Below are positions 1-11,397 of a stretch of DNA of 64,000 nt, piece by piece. The notes beneath the pieces are model-generated. The model saw only the letters and a list, made by a program, of their open reading frames with translations. It was not told the origin of the DNA and searched no databases. The stretch's first letter is position 1. Each line of letters opens with the position of its first letter. This DNA comes from Bdellovibrionales bacterium (GTDB lineage: Bacteria; Pseudomonadota; Alphaproteobacteria; UBA9219). The DNA is taken from assembly GCA_041662785.1 (NCBI GenBank), contig JBAZRW010000001.1, positions 372,001 through 436,000 on the forward strand. The letters are read 5' to 3'. The position numbers and the translations under genes are program-made.

Positions 1-52
1 AACGCCCACGCCTCATAGAGACGCATAAAAAAACAACCGAAGGGAACACCCA

Positions 53-1747
53 ATGCGAATTTGGAATAATATAAATCTTATGGGGAAGCTTTTTATACCA
101 CAAATTCTTGTGGTTCTCGTTTGCGGCATCATCGTGACAAGAGCGGATAATGGTTTTAGTGCGATCACGGATCTTACCACACGCGCGATTGACAACGATG
201 TTGCGCGCACCCTGATTGTGTTGGGCGCGAAGGACGAAGTCGCCCAAGCGGCGCTTGCTGGACGAAGCGCTGCGGGAACGGTGGATAAGGACGCCCTTAA
301 GCCCTTTGAAAATTCGTTAAAAGAGCATGTTCAGATCGCTCAAAAAGATGTGAAAAACCTCCTTGAGAAAATAAACGATCCAGAGCGGCACAAAATCGTC
401 GCGAACATTGAGGAGGATATGCAAAAATACCTTGACATCTATGGCAAGTACTTTGCCGCTCGTTACGAGGGGGCAAGCGCCGAAGTCATCGGCGACCTTT
501 CAAAGGAAGCCGTCAAAATACGCAAAAACATTCTTGATGATTTTGAAATCGTTGTCGCCTCCTACAAAAAGTCCATAAATGAACGGCGCGACGAGATTGT
601 CTCAACTGGGAGGAAAACATCCCGTGAGGGCATGATAACGGCGGGCCTTGGGAGTTCTTTGGCCTATATCCTTCTTGCTTGGATCATCGTGTCGCAAGTG
701 GTCAGACCGTTAAAAAGCGTTATTGGCAACCTTCGGCAAGTGGCAGAAGGAAATCTTAAAATCAATATTGAAGCCACAAGCCGACGCGATGAAGTTGGCA
801 AACTTATAGAGTCACTCACTGTCTTTAAGGAAAACGCTTTGAAGGTCGAATCCTTGCAGCGTGAGCAGAAAGAGTCCGAGGTTCGCGCGGTAGAAGAAAA
901 CAGACAAAACATGCTTAAAATGGCCGCTGACTTTGAATCAAGCGTGATGGGGGTTGTCAAAGGCGTGGCGTCGTCATCAACAGAAATGCAATCCACAGCC
1001 AAAAGCATGTCGCAAATCGCGCAACAAACAAGCGAACAGGCAACGTCTGTCGCGGCGGCATCGACGCAGGCCAGCGCAAACGTGGGAACCGTGGCGACCG
1101 CAACCGAAGAGCTTTCTGCTTCTGTGAACGAGATCAGCAGCCGCGTGGCCGATTCTTCGCGGATTGCGCAAAAGGCAGCCGAAGAAAGCAAGCGCACTGT
1201 GGAAACAGTTGAAAAACTTGCAGCGGCCTCTACAAAAATCGGAATGGTTGTTGAGCTTATCAATCAAATTGCTTCACAAACAAATTTGCTTGCCTTGAAC
1301 GCCACTATTGAAGCCGCACGAGCAGGTGAAGCGGGCAAGGGGTTTGCCGTTGTGGCCAGCGAGGTCAAAGGACTTGCCAATCAAACCGCAAAGGCAACAG
1401 AAGAAATCAGCGGACAAATCTTGGCCGTGCAAGCGGAAACGACAAATGCCGTCACGGCCATTCGCACAATTTCGGGAATCATCGATCAGGTGAGGGACAT
1501 CTCGGCTAACATCTCAGCGGCTGTGGAAGAACAAGGCGCAGCGACAAGAGAAATAGCACGAAATGTCCAACAGGCAGCACAGGGAACGCACGATGTTTCT
1601 GAAAACATTGTTTCTGTCACCCAAGCAGCAAGCCAAACCGGCGCGGCGGCTGAGCAGGTTCTTTCAACAGCTGGCGAACTCGCCCACAACGCCGAAACCT
1701 TGCGCAAAGAAGTCGAAGACTTCCTTGCCAATATTCGTTCAAGCTAA
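53..1747 (+). CDS. methyl-accepting chemotaxis protein with HAMP domain
   Basis: This is a transmembrane chemoreceptor that would signal to a CheA/CheW array. Visible layout: membrane segment at about residues 12-31, a mainly helical periplasmic sensor domain of about 160 residues, a second membrane segment at about 192-216, a HAMP linker, then a long coiled-coil signalling domain. The conserved hairpin tip ([18 protein letters not shown]) lies near residues 405-425. The sensor resembles four-helix-bundle types, but I cannot name a ligand. The start at 53 follows a weak GAAGGGAA ribosome site. It ends without a CheR-binding pentapeptide. A second, smaller receptor lies at 14499. No che genes are in the window. 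Confidence 0.93.
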   Translation: MRIWNNINLMGKLFIPQILVVLVCGIIVTRADNGFSAITDLTTRAIDNDVARTLIVLGAKDEVAQAALAGRSAAGTVDKDALKPFENSLKEHVQIAQKDVKNLLEKINDPERHKIVANIEEDMQKYLDIYGKYFAARYEGASAEVIGDLSKEAVKIRKNILDDFEIVVASYKKSINERRDEIVSTGRKTSREGMITAGLGSSLAYILLAWIIVSQVVRPLKSVIGNLRQVAEGNLKINIEATSRRDEVGKLIESLTVFKENALKVESLQREQKESEVRAVEENRQNMLKMAADFESSVMGVVKGVASSSTEMQSTAKSMSQIAQQTSEQATSVAAASTQASANVGTVATATEELSASVNEISSRVADSSRIAQKAAEESKRTVETVEKLAAASTKIGMVVELINQIASQTNLLALNATIEAARAGEAGKGFAVVASEVKGLANQTAKATEEISGQILAVQAETTNAVTAIRTISGIIDQVRDISANISAAVEEQGAATREIARNVQQAAQGTHDVSENIVSVTQAASQTGAAAEQVLSTAGELAHNAETLRKEVEDFLANIRSS

Positions 1748-4546
<2,799 letters not shown>

Positions 4547-4594
4547 GGCAAAGTGACTGGATTATATAGTGATCCACAATAAGACGATTCAAAT

Positions 4595-4688
4595 AAACGG
4601 GATGCCCGTTTTCACGGGCATGACGGGGTTTTATGCCTTTAATTTAATCCTATATGCGTCATTCCCGCGAAAGCGGGAATCCCGTTTG
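4595..4688. repeat. bipartite palindromic repeat, copy 1
   Basis: Two facing palindromes, each about 30 bases, flank a spacer of about 30 bases. The left unit is GGGATGCCCG-TTTT-CACGGGCATGAC (4600-4624). The right unit is GTCATTCCCGCGAAAGCGGG plus AATCCCG (4658-4684). The outer flanks AAACGG and CCGTTTG complete the inverted arrangement. It lies just after gyrB and probably forms stable hairpins in the transcript. The other copies are listed separately. Confidence 0.85.
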
Positions 4689-4723
4689 TTTTCCTGTTTA
4701 TAATCCACCTTATATTGGTTTTG

Positions 4724-5086
4724 TCATAACGTCGGGCGGTGTCCACCACACACTTTTAAAACGAGGGGTCCGCCACCTTGTCCACGTGCATAGGCCAAAT
4801 CCGCCGCTGAGAGGGTGAAGTCATTTCTGGCGGCCAAATCGGCTCCCCAATGATGCAAAGCCATTATCGCTTTAGCGCGTCCGTTTGCGCCCGCCAAGAT
4901 TGCTGCCGTGTTACCAAACTGGTCTCTGGCCCCTAAGTTGGCCCCCGCGCTATAGGCGCGACGAAGCCCCCAAACATCGCCCTCTTTCGCGCAGGCTAAA
5001 AAGTGGGCATTAAGCCAATCCGGCTTTTCATAAGCCGCCATAAGGACGGTTTTACAAAGAGGAGTCCACGGGAAATTCTTTTCCAT
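4724..5086 (-). CDS. small ankyrin-repeat protein
   Basis: A 120-residue protein with about two to three ankyrin units. Typical helix-turn patterns are visible in DQFGNTAAILAGANGRAKAI and GADLAARNDFTLSAADLAYA. There is no signal peptide or membrane segment, so it is probably cytoplasmic and binds a protein partner I cannot identify. It stands alone between a repeat and the GNAT gene upstream on the same strand. The start ATG at 5086 is preceded on the coding strand by AAAAGGATACTGGCAAA, a usable ribosome site. Confidence 0.7.
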   Translation of the reverse strand: MEKNFPWTPLCKTVLMAAYEKPDWLNAHFLACAKEGDVWGLRRAYSAGANLGARDQFGNTAAILAGANGRAKAIMALHHWGADLAARNDFTLSAADLAYARGQGGGPLVLKVCGGHRPTL

Positions 5087-5280
5087 TTTGCCAGTATCCT
5101 TTTTATCTATTGCGGAAAAATGCGGTGTTCGATGGATTCAACTATCCGCATTTCTCGCCTAAACGCAAATGTGTTTTTTGTTTTTTTGCACGTTTTTGCT
5201 TGGTTTTTGCGCAGTATGGTTAACACCCCAAAATGGGGAGGCCGCCGCTTTGCAGCCTCCCTACCAGAAAAAGAAAGCGA

Positions 5281-5892
5281 TTAAAAATCCGCCGCGGACA
5301 GCCGGTAGCGCATAAGGATCTTCGCGTGTTCGCCGCCGCCGCTTACTTCCGTCCACTCCGCCGCAGAGCAAAAGTTGTTTTGCTTAAACTTCTTTTGGCC
5401 ACACGCATTGTCCTGTGCGACTTGCGCAAACAAAAAGGAGCAGCCTTTTTGCGCAGCCCAGCCCTTGGTCGCGGCGATCAGGTCAATCGCGATGCCGTTA
5501 CCCCGCTTCAAAACACAAAGCGATTGCACCACCGCCACCGCCGAAAAGCCACTCGCCCGCCGGACGCTTCCGCCCTTATCGGGACACGTCACATGCTTGG
5601 CTTGATGCGCCATAAGCCAATTTGTCGAGCGAACGACGGCCACCATGCCGACAAGCTGCTCGCCTTGAACCGCGCCGAAAACAGCGCCCGTTTCTTTTGT
5701 CAGCAGCTCTTCGAAATAGGCGGCAGGCCGCGGCAAAAGCATATGCTTTTTGTCGTCGGGCAACTCGCTACGCGCCTGCGCGTGAAGGGCAAGGACAGGC
5801 GCGAGCCACTCTTGCGAGGTGAGGTGTACAATTATTGTCGGCGCGGCATCTGCCGCCGCCTCAAGCGAAACCATTTTTGTCATGAGGATCAA
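5281..5892 (-). CDS. GNAT-family N-acetyltransferase
   Basis: A 203-residue protein that fits a single GNAT fold: an N-terminal strand-helix region, then GAVFGAVQGEQLVGMVAVVR (strands 3-4), SLCVLKRGNGIAIDLI (the acetyl-CoA-binding motif A, degenerate) and a C-terminal KKFKQNNF/ALIMRY-like region. The usual R/Q-x-x-G-x-G/A loop is only loosely kept (KRGNGIA), so substrate and activity are uncertain. The first ATG at 5892 and a second four codons later are both possible starts. A GGGAGGC/GCCTCCC hairpin lies just beyond the stop (about 5236-5265). Confidence 0.65.
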   Translation of the reverse strand: MILMTKMVSLEAAADAAPTIIVHLTSQEWLAPVLALHAQARSELPDDKKHMLLPRPAAYFEELLTKETGAVFGAVQGEQLVGMVAVVRSTNWLMAHQAKHVTCPDKGGSVRRASGFSAVAVVQSLCVLKRGNGIAIDLIAATKGWAAQKGCSFLFAQVAQDNACGQKKFKQNNFCSAAEWTEVSGGGEHAKILMRYRLSAADF

Positions 5893-6114
5893 CTTTCAAT
5901 AAAAAATTAAATCAGTTAAAGGCGCGAAGGCCCTTAACGGCTGCTCTTTTAAAAAGTCTGAGAGAAAATAAGACGGAGATTAGGCGACCATAAACCTTCT
6001 GTCAGACTTACCGCTGACAGAATCGTCGGAGTTGATGATAAGAAACGTTGTTCATGCCTAAATATCCTCTGTTGGGGCTATTCTAGCAAAAAACAAGGGG
6101 TGTCGCAAATGGTT

Positions 6115-7620
6115 TCATGCCTTGGCTAAAAGCTCACCCGCTAGTTTCTTGCCCAGCTCCACCCCGAACTGGTCGAACGAGTTAATGTCCCACAGGACGC
6201 CCTGCACGAACACCTTGTGTTCATAAAGCGCCAAAAGCAGGCCCAGATGATACGGATCCAACCGGCTCATCCATAAAACGGTGGACGGTTTGTTGCCCGC
6301 GTTGGTGCGGGCGGGGTCGGCATCCACGCGCCCGCTTTTCAACGCCTCAATCTGCGCCATCATATGCGCCTGCAAAACGGCTGCGTGGTCGGGGCGGCTC
6401 ATGTCGTCATGGCGCACGCCGATAAACTCGGCGGCTACACGGCCCGTCCCTTGGTGCAGCCATTGGTGGAAGCTGTGCTGGCCCACGCTGCCGCACTCCC
6501 CAAAGATCACGGGGCCGGTTTGATAATCAACGGCTTCGCCGCCGCGCGTCACGCTCTTGCCGTTGCTTTCCATGTTCAGCTGTTGCAGAAAACGCGGCAG
6601 CTCGCGCAAGCGCTCGCTATACGGCAAGACAGCCTCAGCCTCTGCGCCGCAGAAATTGCGATTCCATATCCCCACAAGGCCAAAGAGGACGGGCATGTTC
6701 GCCTCTAACGGCGCGGTGCGGAAATGCGCGTCCATCGCCGCCGCACCCGCCAGCAACTCCCGAAACGCGGGCCAACCCACGGCCAACGCGATGCTAAGCC
6801 CCACGGCAGACCACAGGCTGTAGCGCCCCCCCACCCAATCCCACATCGCGAACATATTGTCCGCCTTAATGCCAAAAAATTCGACCGCTTGCTTGTTCGT
6901 CGACACGGCCACAAAATGCCGCGCCACCGCCGCCTCACCAAGCGCGCTAACCAGCCACGCCCGCGCCGAGGACGCGTTGAGCAGCGTTTCCTGCGTCGTG
7001 AAGGTCTTGGACACAACAACAAAAAGGGTTGTTTCGGGATTAAGGTTTTCCACCACGCTGAGAAAATCAAAGGGATCGACGTTCGCCACAAAATGAACGC
7101 GGGGGGTGGACGCCTGCGCACGCAAAGCACTGACGACAAAGCGCGGCCCTAAATCCGATCCCCCAATGCCGATGTTCACAACGTCCGTGATAGCCTTGCC
7201 CGTTGCGCCGAGCCATTTTCCATCGCGCACATCGCTTGTGAACCTTTCCATCTTCGCGTGAAGAGCGCGGATCGCGGGAATCACGTTCTCGCCGTCCACA
7301 ACAACCGGCGCATCACTTTGCACGCGCAAAGCGGTATGAAGAACAGCGCGGCCTTCCGTTGCGTTGATCTTTTCGCCCGTGAACATTTTCTCGCGCATCG
7401 CCTCAACGCCTTGCTCTTTGGCCAGAGTCAACAACGTGTCCATGATTTCCGGCGTGATGGAACTGCGTGAAAAGTCGGCCTCTAGGCCTTCAACTTTTAG
7501 GGTCATGCGTCCTGCCCGAGCGGGATCGTGCGCGAACAAAGAGGCAAGGGTCACGCCCTTGTTTTCTCCATAAAGCTTTTGCAGGTTTTTCCAAGAGGCC
7601 TGCTGTGTCGGTTTTGTCAT
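6115..7620 (-). CDS. pgi: glucose-6-phosphate isomerase
   Basis: Interconverts glucose-6-phosphate and fructose-6-phosphate in the cytoplasm. Sugar-isomerase signatures are clear: VNIGIGGSDLGPRFV near residue 147, SKTFTTQET near 205, the GECGSVGQHSFHQWLHQGT region with the catalytic Glu and His near 372-390, and the C-terminal lysine region GVELGKKLA. At 501 residues it is about 50 shorter than enterobacterial Pgi, as in many alphaproteobacteria. It follows the two M16 peptidases on the same strand with a 4-base gap. Confidence 0.97.
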   Translation of the reverse strand: MTKPTQQASWKNLQKLYGENKGVTLASLFAHDPARAGRMTLKVEGLEADFSRSSITPEIMDTLLTLAKEQGVEAMREKMFTGEKINATEGRAVLHTALRVQSDAPVVVDGENVIPAIRALHAKMERFTSDVRDGKWLGATGKAITDVVNIGIGGSDLGPRFVVSALRAQASTPRVHFVANVDPFDFLSVVENLNPETTLFVVVSKTFTTQETLLNASSARAWLVSALGEAAVARHFVAVSTNKQAVEFFGIKADNMFAMWDWVGGRYSLWSAVGLSIALAVGWPAFRELLAGAAAMDAHFRTAPLEANMPVLFGLVGIWNRNFCGAEAEAVLPYSERLRELPRFLQQLNMESNGKSVTRGGEAVDYQTGPVIFGECGSVGQHSFHQWLHQGTGRVAAEFIGVRHDDMSRPDHAAVLQAHMMAQIEALKSGRVDADPARTNAGNKPSTVLWMSRLDPYHLGLLLALYEHKVFVQGVLWDINSFDQFGVELGKKLAGELLAKA

Positions 7621-7624
7621 AGCG

Positions 7625-8968
7625 TTATTCCTTTATAGGGTCTTGTGTTGTGTCGGGCGTGACGCCTTCCGGCGCGCCAACAAAAGAGAAACGAAGCTGC
7701 GCCGGATCAAACCACCGCTTGATGACGCGCACCACATCATCCCGCGTAACCGCGTCCACCAACGACGCATAACGATCCAGATAATCAATCCCCAGATTCT
7801 CTTGCTGCATCGCCAAAAGAGCCTCGGCAATCGCGTCTGTCGACGTGAGCGACAGCGGCGCGGAACCTTTCAGATACGCCTTGGCCTCCGCGACCTCGCC
7901 CGCGCTCACGCCGAGCTCATAAAAATCTTGCCAGACCGTTTGCATGAGCGCCAGCGCCTCCGCCGCCTTAGCGTTATCGACATCAAAGCCGCCCGCGAGA
8001 AGTGAGGCTTTATCCATGGCCGCAAGGCCGGTTGAGATTCCATAGGTCAACCCTTCCTTGGCACGTACCGCCTTCATCAGCCGTGCGCTAAACCCGCCAC
8101 CGCCCAGAATATAGTTGGCGACCTGCGCGGCATACCAGTCGGGATCGTCGCGGGGCATCATCGGTGCAGCAAAAGCAATCGTTGTCTGCGTTCCCTCACG
8201 CCGCGTCAGGATCGTCGCAGGCTTTTGCGAAAAGGCGACAGGCGCGATGGCGGGAACATCCGCCTTGGCGGGCAACGCGCCAAAGGTTTGATCCAGCCTT
8301 TGCCGTAAGGCCTCTAGCGTGATGTCTCCCACAACGGCAATCAGCAGATTGTCTTGTGCCAGATGTTTTTTCACGAAAGCAAGCGCGTCCTCACGCGTAA
8401 GGCGCTCCAAACTCGCCTTGGTTCCCAAGGAACGATAGACATAAGGATGATCGCCAAACAATTGCCCATACAGCGCATAACGCGCCTGCCATGACGGTTT
8501 CGCCAGCTGCATCGTCACCGCCGTTTCTTGTTGCCCCCGCGCGCGCGCAAAAACACCGTCGTCAAAGCGCGGCTGCGTCAGCGCCAAGGCGAGCAGGCGA
8601 AACGCCTTCCCCTCGTGCCGAGAAAGCGTCTTGACCTCGCCCGCAATCGCATCGCGCGTCGCGCCGATATCCATTGAAATAGACTGCGCTGCTAGTTTTT
8701 CTTGAAACGCCCCATCATCATACGCGCCCGCGCCCTGCGTCAAAAGGCCGCTCGTTAAAACAGCCAACCCCTGTTTGTCTTCAGGATCGGTTTCCACGCC
8801 ACCGCGAAAAGAAAAGCGCATGTTAATAAGCGGCAGCTTGCTGTCTTGAACCAGCCACGCTTTGATGCCCCTGGCACTGGTGACTTCGACCACATCAGGA
8901 TTGGCGGCTTGAACAGGTGTGCCCCAAAAAAGCGCGAGGAAAAGAAGCGGGCTAAAAAAACGGTTCAT
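7625..8968 (-). CDS. M16-family peptidase homologue, inactive-type partner
   Basis: A 447-residue protein with an N-terminal signal peptide (hydrophobic stretch ending VQAA), so periplasmic. It has the M16 duplicated fold (FRGGVETDPEDKQGLA near the N-terminus, GGGGFSARLMKAVRAKEGLTY in the second half). The zinc motif HxxEH is absent: the matching position reads GLAVLTSGLL. In known families such proteins pair with an active M16 subunit, and the active-looking gene lies directly upstream with a 4-base ATGA overlap, so a heterodimer is likely. Confidence 0.9.
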   Translation of the reverse strand: MNRFFSPLLFLALFWGTPVQAANPDVVEVTSARGIKAWLVQDSKLPLINMRFSFRGGVETDPEDKQGLAVLTSGLLTQGAGAYDDGAFQEKLAAQSISMDIGATRDAIAGEVKTLSRHEGKAFRLLALALTQPRFDDGVFARARGQQETAVTMQLAKPSWQARYALYGQLFGDHPYVYRSLGTKASLERLTREDALAFVKKHLAQDNLLIAVVGDITLEALRQRLDQTFGALPAKADVPAIAPVAFSQKPATILTRREGTQTTIAFAAPMMPRDDPDWYAAQVANYILGGGGFSARLMKAVRAKEGLTYGISTGLAAMDKASLLAGGFDVDNAKAAEALALMQTVWQDFYELGVSAGEVAEAKAYLKGSAPLSLTSTDAIAEALLAMQQENLGIDYLDRYASLVDAVTRDDVVRVIKRWFDPAQLRFSFVGAPEGVTPDTTQDPIKE

Positions 8969-10335
8969 TCCGCCTCTCCTTTTTTTGCCGAAGGCGGCTC
9001 AAGGATACCGGTGACCCATCCCTTTTGCTTCATTACATCACGCAGCGCGGCATTGACCTGCGCAGGCGTGACGGCGCCGATGCGCTGCGGCCACGCCTCA
9101 ACCTCCTCCACGGAAACGCCTACAGCCATGGCCTCACCCAAAATCTGGGCAGGCGCCAACAGGCGATCCCGCGCAAAAACGGCACCGTCTTCCATCCGCT
9201 GTTTGGCGCGCGCGACCTCGGCAACGGCAAAGCCTGCCCTAGCTTTTTGCGCCAGCCACGCTTCAATCTGTTTTTCTAAGGCCCTGACCTTTGTTGTCGC
9301 GGCGGGAACGGCCGACCACGAAAAGGTCGCAGGCCCCCGCGCCATCGGATCATAAGAAAAGCTAACGCCGCTAGCGCTTTTTTTCTCAAGCACAAAGTGT
9401 CGATAGAGAAGGCCCACTTCGCCACCACCAAGGATCTCAGCCAGAACCTCAAGCGCATAGGAACGCGGCGCGTCCATCCGTCGCGAGGGAGCGGGTACAA
9501 GCGCCATCACAGAAGGCTGCGTCACCCGCGCATCCTGCATTTCAACACGTTCGTTCTTGCTTTTAGGAACGAAGGGAAGCGCCGCTCTTTTTAAAGGCGC
9601 ACCCCCTTTAACACGTCCAAACGTCGCCGCGGCATCCGCCAACATCTCGGCCATTGTGACGTTGCCGCTCACAAGAAGGATCGCGTTTTGAGGCGCATAA
9701 GAACGATCATAAAAGGCACGCGCATCATCAGGCGTCAGGCGGGCGACCTCGTCCCGCCTCCCAATGACGGGGCGGCCATAAGGCTGCGAGGGAAACAACG
9801 CCGCCCGCATCTTTTCGGCAAAAAGACCCTGCGGGTGATTATCGGTGCGTTGCTGCCGTTCGCTTTTCACGACCGAAAGCTCTGAGGCCGCCTTGTCGGG
9901 ATCAAGCACAAGGCCGCGCATCCGATCCGCTTCCATCTGCATCACAAGGGGGAGCTGTGCCGCGGCGACCACTTCGTAATAGGCGGTGTAATCATAGGTC
10001 GTATACGCATTGTCATCGCCGCCTTGCGCGGCAACGGCTTTGCTGAACGCGCCATCGGGAACGGCCTGTGTTCCCTTAAACATCATGTGTTCAAGATAGT
10101 GAGCAAGGCCAGATCGTCCCGCCGGATCATCCGCCGCACCAATCTTATACATCACAACTTGTGCAACAGCAGGCGACAGCTTGTTTTGAATAACGACAAC
10201 CCGCATTCCGTTCGCCAGCGTCGCCGTTTGCGGAGAAAAAACCGCTGCCTGAGCGCTTGAGACAAGGCCCATTAAGACAAAAAAGAAAAGACCAATGCCC
10301 TGCGCCCCTTTTAGGGACATCACTGACCCAGCCAT
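8965..10335 (-). CDS. M16-family zinc metallopeptidase, active-type subunit
   Basis: A 456-residue protein with a signal peptide (cleavage plausible after SSAQA) and the inverted zinc motif HYLEH near residue 75 within GLAHYLEHMMFKGT, so it is a probable periplasmic zinc peptidase. A second M16 domain lacking the motif follows. Two starts are possible, at 10335 and in frame at 10320; the first has AAGG ahead of it. It overlaps the BamF-like gene upstream and the inactive M16 gene downstream, which suggests one operon lspA-bamF-M16-M16-pgi. Confidence 0.93.
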   Translation of the reverse strand: MAGSVMSLKGAQGIGLFFFVLMGLVSSAQAAVFSPQTATLANGMRVVVIQNKLSPAVAQVVMYKIGAADDPAGRSGLAHYLEHMMFKGTQAVPDGAFSKAVAAQGGDDNAYTTYDYTAYYEVVAAAQLPLVMQMEADRMRGLVLDPDKAASELSVVKSERQQRTDNHPQGLFAEKMRAALFPSQPYGRPVIGRRDEVARLTPDDARAFYDRSYAPQNAILLVSGNVTMAEMLADAAATFGRVKGGAPLKRAALPFVPKSKNERVEMQDARVTQPSVMALVPAPSRRMDAPRSYALEVLAEILGGGEVGLLYRHFVLEKKSASGVSFSYDPMARGPATFSWSAVPAATTKVRALEKQIEAWLAQKARAGFAVAEVARAKQRMEDGAVFARDRLLAPAQILGEAMAVGVSVEEVEAWPQRIGAVTPAQVNAALRDVMKQKGWVTGILEPPSAKKGEAE

Positions 10336-10877
10336 CCGCTTGAGCCTTTTTCGATAACTGGCGTCGCACCCGCATTAATCGATGCTCCCTTTTCTTTCGC
10401 TTCCTTCAGGCGTTGGGCTTCCTCACCGGCATTCACGGTCGCTGATGCCGAGGAAGGCTCACGCCACCACAACAGGTCATCGATTAGCTTTTTCGAGCCT
10501 ACAATTTTTTGGGTCGTTTCACGATCGACAATCTCGCGAATGCCTGGCTCGGCCTTTGCCGCGCCCGCTGATGTAAGCAAGGCGTTTTCGGCATCCGATT
10601 TTTCTGTGCCGCCATCGGACGCAGAAGCGGGTTTCTGCGCAGTGCCACCAAACAGCGTTTCATTCGCCCGTGCGGGCATCGAGATTTCCTGCGGACGCGG
10701 CGCACCCGGCTGCGGCGGGCGCAAGCTAAAATCGGGCGGCAAAGACAGGGGGGGACGTTCCACCACCGCGAACTCGTCCGGCGGGTTGCGGCCAAACCCC
10801 AACGATTCCGAAGCGCCGCTGCAAGCCGATAAACAAAGGGCTGCGCCAAGAAGCGCCAGTGTCCGAATGCATTGCAT
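10320..10877 (-). CDS. bamF: DUF3035 lipoprotein, BamF-like outer-membrane assembly subunit
   Basis: A lipoprotein of 185 residues with the lipobox LSAC near residue 15. The family hallmark is the early motif ERPPLSLPPDFSLRPP, shared with BamC and with BamF of the Caulobacter BAM complex. By family knowledge it sits in the outer membrane and joins beta-barrel assembly. The frame is open to 11096, but the ATG at 10877 has a good ribosome site (AGGGAG) and yields the signal peptide. It lies between lspA, which processes lipoproteins, and the M16 pair. The BamF name is inferred from the motif. Confidence 0.8.
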   Translation of the reverse strand: MQCIRTLALLGAALCLSACSGASESLGFGRNPPDEFAVVERPPLSLPPDFSLRPPQPGAPRPQEISMPARANETLFGGTAQKPASASDGGTEKSDAENALLTSAGAAKAEPGIREIVDRETTQKIVGSKKLIDDLLWWREPSSASATVNAGEEAQRLKEAKEKGASINAGATPVIEKGSSGWLGQ

Positions 10878-10899
10878 AGAGTCTCTCCCTTGATCCGAT

Positions 10900-11391
10900 T
10901 TATCGTTTATGGCGCTTTGCCGTGAAGTTTTCAAGAAGAAGCAGGCCAACGCCGATACAAATGGCGCTATCGGCCAGATTAAACGTGTACCAGTGATAGC
11001 CCGCATAGTGCAGATCGATAAAATCGACCACCGCATCAAAGCGCACGCGGTCAATGACATTGCCGATGGCCCCCCCGATGACGGCCCCCAACCCAATGGC
11101 CGCGTGAAGCGTTGAGGCTTGAGAAAGCCAGCGCAACAAAAGAAGGGTGATCAAAAGCGCTGCCACAATAAGAACATAAGGCATCCATGCGCCAACGTCA
11201 TTCAAAAGACCGAACGTAACCCCTTTGTTCCAACTTAAGCGTAGGTTTAAAAAAGGGGTCACACGATAAAAGGGCGTAGCATCAAAAGCAGAGGCCAAGA
11301 ACATGCTTTTGCTAAACTGGTCGGCCAGAACGATCAAGGCCGCTAAATAGACGCCAATGTTAAAATAGGCCTTGCCCATACGCTTTCCCAT
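10900..11391 (-). CDS. lspA: lipoprotein signal peptidase (signal peptidase II)
   Basis: An inner-membrane aspartyl protease that removes prolipoprotein signal peptides. It has four membrane helices and both catalytic regions: NVIDRVRFDAVVDFID and FNLADSAI, each with its aspartate. WNKGVTFGLL is also typical. Length (163) is normal. Six bases separate it from ileS upstream, the usual ileS-lspA pairing. Downstream is the BamF-like lipoprotein, a likely substrate. Confidence 0.97.
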   Translation of the reverse strand: MGKRMGKAYFNIGVYLAALIVLADQFSKSMFLASAFDATPFYRVTPFLNLRLSWNKGVTFGLLNDVGAWMPYVLIVAALLITLLLLRWLSQASTLHAAIGLGAVIGGAIGNVIDRVRFDAVVDFIDLHYAGYHWYTFNLADSAICIGVGLLLLENFTAKRHKR

Positions 11392-11397
11392 GTCCTT

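Noticed and set aside
664..1263. A 199-residue minus-strand frame inside the first chemoreceptor
   Set aside because: It is a shadow of the receptor's codon pattern (Ser/Ala/Thr-rich), with no start signal.
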